From positions 1-26,381 of the forward strand of contig CAJTNK010000019.1 of NCBI GenBank assembly GCA_910577885.1: DNA of 26,381 bases, written 5' to 3'. Under the pieces are notes generated by a model, which was given only the letters and a program-made list of their open reading frames with translations, did no database searches and was not told the origin of the DNA. This document shows positions 21,461-26,381 of this stretch, in pieces. Made by a program: the position numbers and the translations under genes. Position 1 is the first letter of the stretch. The number at the start of each line of letters is the position of its first letter. This DNA is from an uncultured Rikenella sp. (GTDB lineage: Bacteria > Bacteroidota > Bacteroidia > Bacteroidales > Rikenellaceae).

Positions 21461-21520
21461 GTTAAACCTATTATTCACATTTCCCGATTTAACAGAAAGT
21501 TAAACCGCCAGTTAAACCAG
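21461..21520 (+). repeat. Right arm-type repeats, candidate integrase binding sites
   Basis: GTTAAACC occurs at 21461-21468, followed by a pair of AGTTAAACC with a 12-bp period at 21498-21518 (AAAGTTAAACCGCC then AGTTAAACCAG). The pair mirrors the left-end repeats at 11413-11436 and lies about 50 bp inside attR. Confidence 0.65.
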
Positions 21521-21567
21521 CCGTCCCCCAAACGAGCATCCAATAGGCTTAAAATACTGAACTACAA

Positions 21568-21638
21568 GCCATAGCTCAGTTGGTAGAGCAAAGGACTGAA
21601 AATCCTTGTGTCCTTGGTTCGATTCCGAGTGGCACCAC
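21568..21638 (+). repeat. attR: truncated tRNA-Phe copy
   Basis: Identical to 11261-11331 over 71 bp. The preceding bases are CAA instead of GGT, so the top of the acceptor stem cannot pair and there is no tRNA promoter. It is an attachment-site duplicate and not a second functional tRNA-Phe. The native terminator follows immediately. Confidence 0.93.
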
Positions 21639-21640
21639 AA

Positions 21641-21675
21641 AAGACCGCTAATTCTCAATGAGTTAGCGGTCTTTT
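21641..21675 (+). terminator. Native tRNA-Phe terminator, displaced by integration
   Basis: A perfect 11-bp stem AAGACCGCTAA/TTAGCGGTCTT with an 11-base loop and T-rich tail, three bases after the attR repeat. Before integration it would have directly followed tRNA-Phe. Confidence 0.85.
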
Positions 21676-21679
21676 ATTC

Positions 21680-21980
21680 AACTACACCCCTCCGAGTCGC
21701 CACATTAGTCACCACGCCTACTCTAACACGCTGAAATATTGCTTGTTATGCGTGTTACAATAGGTGCATATCTTTCGCCGCGCCGGCTTAATGCGCTGAC
21801 AATCAGTATGTATTTCAAATTCATCCAAATCCATTCAGCGTCATTCAACCCCATGCCGCCGCCTCGCAACCCCAAACTTTAACAGACTTTAACTGTATTC
21901 GAGCCTCAAAAATGTGGTGACCTCAGCCAAAATTTCGCTGGGTCACCACGCTTAATCGTTAAAATCCCATAAATAATTCG
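21680..21980. other. Gene-free flank with a strong hairpin
   Basis: There is no credible ORF. It contains a hairpin at about 21913-21949 (GTGGTGACC-CAGC pairing with GCTG-GGTCACCAC), a second partial copy of its right arm (GTCACCACGC near 21709) and a tandem ACTTTAAC pair (about 21880-21897). These resemble end sequences of an older integrated element, but no integrase is present. Confidence 0.4.
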
Positions 21981-21988
21981 TAACTTTG
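21981..21988 (+). promoter_or_regulatory. -7 element of the 22024 gene pair
   Basis: TAACTTTG matches TAnnTTTG and lies about 35 bases before the ATG. No strong -33 TTTG at 19-nt spacing. Confidence 0.5.
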
Positions 21989-22023
21989 CATTAAACAATG
22001 AACAATAAAACTCATTTAATGAC

Positions 22024-22668
22024 ATGATAGAATTTTTGAATTCAAATTTCTTTCAGACAATAATATTAGTAATTACAGTTCTGGTCACTCTATTTATATA
22101 CCTTAACAAGGAACATAAGAACCTAAAATCGGCAACAACAATTCTTATTCTTCAAATAAAAAACATTGAGAAGAACATTGAGTATTTAAAAGCTGAGGGA
22201 GTTTCTGGTGAGGCAATTAATGAGCAACAACTACATTACTCTATCCCAATTTTCGAGGAAAATGCATGGGATAAGTACAAACATATTTATGCTTCACGGT
22301 TGAGTTCTTCTGATTTCGCCCAAATAGAACAATTTTATGAGGTCGCTCAAGCTGTTAGAATACAACAACAGCAAATTAAGCAAAAAATTCAGGAAAATAT
22401 ATTTGCTAAAACAGCCCATTATTATCAGCAACAATTCAATCGATTAAACGCTTGTGTAATTGATGAGCGTTCAGACAGAGAGGTTTTATGTCAGAAGGAC
22501 ATGAATTATGCCTTAACGCTATATAACAGTCCTATGTTTAGCGTAATGACTTTTTTACATAAAGAGTTTGGTAGTGGGCTAATTAAAGGACTTAATCGGT
22601 ATCAACGACTTACTGGCACAACCGTATTTGAAAGATTGAGTAAAATTGGAAATATAAAAGATAGATAA
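22024..22668 (+). CDS. Membrane-anchored hypothetical protein (214 aa)
   Basis: A 214-residue protein with one N-terminal membrane helix (about 8-28, FFQTIILVITVLVTLFIYL). A charged, coiled-coil-prone cytosolic body follows, with many Gln (RIQQQQIKQKIQENIFAKT, YYQQQFNRLNA). No enzymatic motif was recognised. It is AT-rich relative to the chromosomal flanks and is followed after 12 bp by the WG-repeat gene, so the two are probably co-transcribed from the TAACTTTG promoter. It could be part of a two-gene accessory or defence module, but nothing in the sequence shows that. Confidence 0.65.
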   Translation: MIEFLNSNFFQTIILVITVLVTLFIYLNKEHKNLKSATTILILQIKNIEKNIEYLKAEGVSGEAINEQQLHYSIPIFEENAWDKYKHIYASRLSSSDFAQIEQFYEVAQAVRIQQQQIKQKIQENIFAKTAHYYQQQFNRLNACVIDERSDREVLCQKDMNYALTLYNSPMFSVMTFLHKEFGSGLIKGLNRYQRLTGTTVFERLSKIGNIKDR

Positions 22669-22680
22669 ATCTAATTATTT

Positions 22681-23436
22681 ATGGAATACATTGAAATTAA
22701 CGGAGCGATTAATTTGGCAGCCGTTTCTAGCCAACTCAATGCACTATCTTTTTATACAGATTCTTATGAGTTTCTTTTGACTAAAGATATGGTTATTTAT
22801 GGATACTTCAAAGATTCTTCTACAGAATATGGATTAGGAAATCTTTTTGTGTTTGGAAAGACAATTAAGCCAAATGAAATTGTGTCCTCTCCATCAAATT
22901 CCATATTTGCCAAACTCAAACAATATGGATCAAGTGGTAAATATAAGGGATTATTGAATTATAAAGGTGAAATTATCCTACCAAATATATATGATGGAAT
23001 TCATCTGTTTGCTTATAATCGTCTGTTGATTGAGAAGAATGGTAAATTCGGTGTCATTGATACCGATGGAAAAGTTTTGGTAGAGCCTAAATATGACCAA
23101 ATAGTTGATGCTTGGGAATATACGATAGGGGTTGTCTTAAATGGGACGGTCGGATTTATGGATATAAACTGCAATATTGTCATAGAACCGAAATACTGTT
23201 TAGATTCCATAGATAATAATTTCCATGATGGTCTTATTGTGGTCTCTGAAATTATTGATGAATTCAAGTACCAATATTGCATAGACCATTACGGGCTTAT
23301 TCATGGAAATATAGAAAACATAACTCCAGAGATGGACTATGAGCCACCATATGAGGACTATATAAATAACAATGAGTATTCTGACCCATTGGATGCCTAT
23401 GATGGAGATTCAGATGCTCGTTGGAATACAGACTAA
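22681..23436 (+). CDS. WG-repeat protein (251 aa)
   Basis: A 251-residue protein with WG-like beta repeats in the middle: KGLLNYKGEIILPNIYDGI, then NGKFGVIDTDGKVLVEPKYD and GTVGFMDINCNIVIEPKYC. Each follows the pattern G..d..G.iv.p.Yd. The N-terminal 75 residues are unassigned, and the C-terminus is acidic and Tyr/Asp-rich. There is no signal peptide. WG repeats form beta-propeller-like binding surfaces; the partner is unknown. It is the second gene of a pair with the membrane protein upstream (12-bp gap) and ends just before a strong terminator. Confidence 0.8.
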   Translation: MEYIEINGAINLAAVSSQLNALSFYTDSYEFLLTKDMVIYGYFKDSSTEYGLGNLFVFGKTIKPNEIVSSPSNSIFAKLKQYGSSGKYKGLLNYKGEIILPNIYDGIHLFAYNRLLIEKNGKFGVIDTDGKVLVEPKYDQIVDAWEYTIGVVLNGTVGFMDINCNIVIEPKYCLDSIDNNFHDGLIVVSEIIDEFKYQYCIDHYGLIHGNIENITPEMDYEPPYEDYINNNEYSDPLDAYDGDSDARWNTD

Positions 23437-23465
23437 TTGTATTCCCTCCACTACCCCATGTAATT

Positions 23466-23505
23466 AAGAGTCGCTGAAAGCAAGTTATTTCAGCGACTCT
23501 TATTT
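23466..23505. terminator. Terminator after the WG-repeat gene
   Basis: A perfect 14-bp stem AAGAGTCGCTGAAA/TTTCAGCGACTCTT with an 8-base loop. It lies between the + strand pair and the - strand gene remnant and can act in both directions. Confidence 0.8.
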
Positions 23506-23507
23506 GC

Positions 23508-23715
23508 TTAATGTAAACGCAGACCTTTGCGGCGTAGCTTGGCTTTCTGCTCGTCACGGAAACGGTGCAAAGCCTCTTCGATGCTCATGCCGGGGTGCAT
23601 TTCAAGGAAGTGCTTGAAGTCGTCCGGCATTCCTCTGTCGTGAGCGAAACCTTGTTCTTCAGGAATGTTTCCACCGAGAGAAGGCGATGACAGGCCCGGA
23701 ACCGGAACCGGGAAG
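23508..23715 (-). pseudogene. C-terminal remnant of an unidentified gene
   Basis: Read on the - strand, one frame gives GLSSPSLGGNIPEEQGFAHD, then RGMPDDFKHFLEMHPGMSIE and EALHRFRDEQKAKLRRKGLR before LH and stop. The composition is protein-like (an amphipathic, basic C-terminal helix) and unlike random DNA. There is no good start. Upstream the protein-like signal shifts to another frame (GEEVTLYSEVLEFSHLF), suggesting a frameshifted or truncated gene. Family unknown. Confidence 0.4.
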
Positions 23716-23898
23716 AACAGGCGAAGAGGTGCGAGAACTCAAGAACCTCGCTGTAGAGGGTCACTTCTTCACCCGCCATTACGCCCCACCCGATCCTCGA
23801 AGAGGGAGTCGCGCTCGACGACATGATCTACCTCCGAAAACCGCTCGGCGGAGGACTATGACGCCGGCGACGAAGCCCCCCCAGTCGAATGCACGCGT

Positions 23899-25101
23899 TC
23901 ATTTCGAGACATCTTTAATATTGAGTCTCGGGACCACCATCGAGACGATCTCGACTGTCGGTCCGATCAGCCCGAGGATCTGCTCCATCGGTTTGTAAGC
24001 CTGCGGCGACTCGTCGAGCGTTCCCGCACACACCGAAGAAGAAAAGATCCCGCCCATCGACGCCCGGAACTCGTCCAACGAGATGTTTTTGCGAGCCGCC
24101 GACCGCGACATAAGCCGCCCCGCCCCATGCGGAGCCGAGTGGTTCCAGTCGGCATTGCCGCGTCCGATGCCGATCGCGATGCCGTCCCGCATGTTGAACG
24201 GAATGCAGACCCGCCGCCCTGCCGATGCGTCGATCGCCCCCTTGCGCAGCACCGGACAGACCGCCTCCAGCGAAATGTAGTTGTGGGTCGTGAAGAGCGA
24301 TTCTTCGACCTGCGGCCGGCCGTCGAACTTCCCCAACAACGCTTCGATCCGCTCCAGGATAGTGAGGTGGTTGAAACGCGCATAAGCTTGGGCTACTACC
24401 ATATCCGAGAGGTAACCGTTCCGGTTATCGCCGTCCAAAAAGCCCGCAAACCGGTTTTTCTTCGGATTGGCAGCCACCGTACACCAGTATCCCGCCACTT
24501 TCGTTCCCAGATTCCTCGAACCGGTATGAATCGTCAACCACGGTTCGCCGGTCTCCCGATCCTCACCGTACTCGATGAAGTGGTTTCCGCCGCCGAGCGT
24601 CCCGAGACTTTTATAAAAAAGCCCCTCCTGCATCCGGATCCGTTTGAGAAACGCCGTGACGAACCGTTCATCGATCCGTCCCACCTCGCAGATCCGCTCC
24701 GGAGCGGCCGACCGCGCTTTGTCGTACTCCGTGGCGAGAAACCGGAACAAACTCTTGTCGTCGATCGTTTTCCGTTCGTTGACCTCGAACCCCATCGGAA
24801 TCGTCTCGCGAATCCGGTGGTCGAGCAGCGCGAAATCAGCCGGCTCTACCCGACGAGAGAGTCTGTGCATCGAAATCGTACACCCGATGTCGACCCCCAC
24901 ATGCTCCGGATTGACATACTCGCCCACCGCGTAAGCCGTTCCGACATTGCATCCCCGACCGGCATGGACGTCGGGCATCTGAGCAATCCGAACCCCCGCC
25001 ATCGCCGGGTGATCGCACAGTTCCTGCGCAAACTGACGAGCCGTCTCCTCAATCTCGGGAGCAAACACTTCCGCCGAGGTATATTTCCCTTGTATTTTCA
25101 T
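23899..25101 (-). CDS. rtcB: RNA-splicing ligase RtcB
   Basis: A 400-residue RtcB-family protein that joins 2',3'-cyclic phosphate or 3'-phosphate RNA ends to 5'-OH ends using GTP and Mn2+. Metal and guanylate-binding motifs are all visible: DVHAGRGCNVGT, VGVDIGC, GGGNHF, HTGSRNLG, THNYIS, NMRDG and HGAGRLMSRSAA, the last carrying the His that accepts GMP. Length matches the shorter bacterial RtcB group. It lies 38 bp downstream of the YbaK-like gene in a three-gene - strand operon. No archease or RtcA/RtcR gene is nearby, so a repair role for cleaved RNA is likely but unproven here. Confidence 0.95.
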   Translation of the reverse strand: MKIQGKYTSAEVFAPEIEETARQFAQELCDHPAMAGVRIAQMPDVHAGRGCNVGTAYAVGEYVNPEHVGVDIGCTISMHRLSRRVEPADFALLDHRIRETIPMGFEVNERKTIDDKSLFRFLATEYDKARSAAPERICEVGRIDERFVTAFLKRIRMQEGLFYKSLGTLGGGNHFIEYGEDRETGEPWLTIHTGSRNLGTKVAGYWCTVAANPKKNRFAGFLDGDNRNGYLSDMVVAQAYARFNHLTILERIEALLGKFDGRPQVEESLFTTHNYISLEAVCPVLRKGAIDASAGRRVCIPFNMRDGIAIGIGRGNADWNHSAPHGAGRLMSRSAARKNISLDEFRASMGGIFSSSVCAGTLDESPQAYKPMEQILGLIGPTVEIVSMVVPRLNIKDVSK

Positions 25102-25139
25102 CGAAACATCCTTTTTTTCAGATTCAAACTCTTACAGTC

Positions 25140-25619
25140 TCAGATGATCGTCAACGGTGCAACTGTCAGCCGACCGAAAGCGATCAATGCTTCCGGAGCG
25201 ATCGCAATCTGCAGGCCTCGCACACCGGCGCTGATGTAAATCCGGTCGAACGCCCGACACGTTGCGTCAATGAAAGTCGGAAAAGCCCGCCGCATCCCGA
25301 TCGGCGAACATCCTCCCCGGACATATCCGGTCGTTTCGAGCAGCTCGCGCACGTGGAGCATCGCCGCACTCTTGTTGCCCGACACGCGAGCCGCCGCCTT
25401 CAGGTCCACCTCGCGGTCGCCCGGGACGACACACACGAAAATCCCGCTCCGATCGCCCCGCAACACCAGCGTCTTGAAAACCTGCCGCACATCCTCGCCC
25501 AGTTGTTCGGCCACATGTCCGGCATCGAGGTGCTCCTCATCGACAGCATACGGAATCAGCTCGTAATCGATCCCCGCCCGGTCCAACAGCCGGGCCGCAT
25601 TCGTTTTCGTTATTTTCAT
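25140..25619 (-). CDS. ybaK: Cys-tRNA(Pro)/Cys-tRNA(Cys) deacylase, YbaK/EbsC type
   Basis: A 159-residue YbaK-domain protein that hydrolyses mischarged aminoacyl-tRNA, typically Cys-tRNA(Pro), in trans. Visible signatures are QVFKTLVLRGD, VPGDREVDLKAAARVSGNKS with the catalytic-region Lys, and GYVRGGCSPIGMRRAFPTFI. Length equals the E. coli protein (159). Its ATG overlaps the stop of the upstream nucleosidase gene by 4 bp, so translation is coupled. Exact tRNA specificity cannot be read from sequence. Confidence 0.92.
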   Translation of the reverse strand: MKITKTNAARLLDRAGIDYELIPYAVDEEHLDAGHVAEQLGEDVRQVFKTLVLRGDRSGIFVCVVPGDREVDLKAAARVSGNKSAAMLHVRELLETTGYVRGGCSPIGMRRAFPTFIDATCRAFDRIYISAGVRGLQIAIAPEALIAFGRLTVAPLTII

Positions 25620-26260
25620 CCTCTGTCCCGTAGATTAAGCAACTCCGGCGCGTTCAACAACCCCTCGAGTGCATCGGCCAAGGAGCGCAAAGCCTCCGGA
25701 ATCCGCCAAGCATCGCGCCGGTCGCCGACCCGGTTCGAAATAGCCCGAAGCTGCAGAAACGCCACCCCGGCCATCCGACACGCTCCGAAAAAAGCCGCTC
25801 CCTCCATCGACTCGACCTCCTCCCCGTCACGCCACGGCACCGGCGCGCAAGCCGCATTCACCGACCGCGCCCCCGAAACCCGAAACCGCGCCCCCAGCCG
25901 CTCAACATAAGGACACACAATCGTCTCCGCCGCCTCCGCCCACCCGTCGAACGGTTCGAAACGCCCCGTTTCGCTCCGCCAAGCCCCCAAATCGGCCTGT
26001 CGGTCGCTCCCGACCAACACGGATTCCGCCACCTCCAACGACACCCCAGGCCGTGCACCACCAATCCCCACCAACACCACCACACCCGGCCTCTCCGCCC
26101 GCACCGCCTCCACCGTCGCCGCCGCCATCGCTCCCGCACCCATACCACCGACCCGCCACACCACACGCCTCCCCGCCCGCTCCCAATCCCCCAACCGATC
26201 GCGCAACGGCCGCTGTTCCAACTCCGTGGCCGTCATGACAACTATCTTTTCCTCTGCCAT
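25616..26260 (-). CDS. mqnB: Nucleosidase, probably futalosine hydrolase MqnB
   Basis: A 214-residue member of the PNP/UDP nucleosidase superfamily. The N-terminal strand and loop begin KIVVMTATELEQRPL. VVVLVGIGGARPGVSLEVAE forms the phosphate/ribose-site glycine loop. VESMEGAAFFGACRMAGVAF holds the ribose-contacting Met-Glu pair, and LQLRAISNRVGDRRDAW is followed by IPEAL. The final ISN..G.R..W.IP.AL pattern is what I associate with futalosine hydrolase in the alternative menaquinone pathway; an MTA/SAH-type nucleosidase is the main other option. It is the first gene of the - strand operon with ybaK and rtcB, and a dispersed repeat copy lies upstream. Confidence 0.7.
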   Translation of the reverse strand: MAEEKIVVMTATELEQRPLRDRLGDWERAGRRVVWRVGGMGAGAMAAATVEAVRAERPGVVVLVGIGGARPGVSLEVAESVLVGSDRQADLGAWRSETGRFEPFDGWAEAAETIVCPYVERLGARFRVSGARSVNAACAPVPWRDGEEVESMEGAAFFGACRMAGVAFLQLRAISNRVGDRRDAWRIPEALRSLADALEGLLNAPELLNLRDRG

Positions 26261-26336
26261 CTTCTTCGGTACTTATTAAATACTGTCTTTAGCAACGAGC
26301 TGGAACTGTCCCTTTTACTTTGATACTCGTTCTTTA

Positions 26337-26381
26337 GCGACAGGAGGGTACTGTACCTTTTCTGAAGAAAAGGTACCCAAA
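26337..26381 (+). repeat. Dispersed hairpin-rich repeat, copy C (cut by window edge)
   Basis: GACAGGAGGGTACTGTACC followed by TTTTCTGAAGAAAAGGTACCCAAA matches the left end of copies A and B. The hairpin GTACCTTTTC/GAAAAGGTAC differs from copy A (GTCCC/GGGAC) at paired positions on both arms. The preceding bases (26291-26316, AGCAACGAGCTGGAACTGTC) resemble the DNA just before copy A, as if a second, partial end lay in tandem. Confidence 0.75.

Larger units (their letters stand above)
11261..21638 (+). mobile_element. Integrative element of about 10.3 kb in tRNA-Phe
   Basis: The element is bounded by identical 71-bp tRNA-derived repeats. A tyrosine recombinase lies just inside the left end, and matching GTTAAACC-type repeats occur inside both ends. 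The native tRNA terminator is displaced to just outside the right end (21641). Content: integrase, P-loop ATPase, helicase-like protein, small hypothetical genes, a candidate RNA, a lipoprotein and a Sel1/DUF3298 protein. I see no relaxase, type IV coupling or secretion genes, capsid or portal genes. It is probably a non-autonomous integrative element or satellite that relies on a helper for transfer. Base composition is visibly more AT-rich than the chromosomal flank, most strongly in the ATPase. Confidence 0.9.

Noticed and set aside
21568..21640. A second tRNA-Phe gene
   Set aside because: The 5' acceptor bases are CAA in place of GGT, so the stem is broken, and no promoter lies upstream. 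It is the att duplicate.
25902..26186. Gly-rich - strand ORFs opposite or within mqnB
   Set aside because: These are shifted-frame shadows of the nucleosidase gene with extreme Gly/Arg/Trp composition.

Overview
The window looks like chromosomal DNA of a Bacteroidota member, most likely Alistipes or another Rikenellaceae genome. This is inferred from a GC-rich core, Bacteroidota-type promoters (TTTG, about 19 nt, TAnnTTTG), a DUF6249 and ECF sigma gene pair, a FISUMP-type surface-protein fragment, an IntDOT-like integrase and a futalosine-hydrolase-like gene. No 16S or marker comparison was possible.

Core, 1-11257. The left edge carries an orphan C-terminal fragment of a FISUMP-type protein behind a cluster of GC-rich hairpins. 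Next is a tightly overlapping + strand operon: DUF6249 membrane protein, ECF sigma factor, putative anti-sigma protein and a secreted TlpA-like thioredoxin. On the - strand follow a GT4 glycosyltransferase, grpE and dnaJ, then the full cobalamin-dependent methionine synthase metH. Two copies of a long hairpin-rich dispersed repeat (3713-3969 and, inverted, 7129-7454) lie between these genes. A third copy begins at the right edge of the window.

Integrated element, 11261-21638. A tRNA-Phe(GAA) gene with its own promoter is followed by a tyrosine recombinase. A 71-bp direct repeat of nearly the whole tRNA recurs at 21568-21638, just before the native tRNA terminator, so about 10.3 kb is an integrated element. 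It holds the integrase, an AT-rich P-loop ATPase that looks inserted as cargo, a large helicase-like protein with a lysine-less P-loop, several small ORFs, a candidate structured RNA, a lipoprotein and a Sel1/DUF3298 protein. Four copies of a 53-54 bp imperfect palindrome (outer arms RTGAC/GTCAY) sit at the boundaries between its transcription units. I do not recognise this repeat. I see no relaxase, conjugation or virion genes, so the element is probably non-autonomous (a satellite or defence-type island).

Right flank, 21639-26381. Beyond attR there are two AT-rich genes (a membrane-anchored protein and a WG-repeat protein) and a decayed gene end. These are followed by a compact - strand operon: mqnB-like nucleosidase, YbaK-type deacylase and rtcB RNA ligase.
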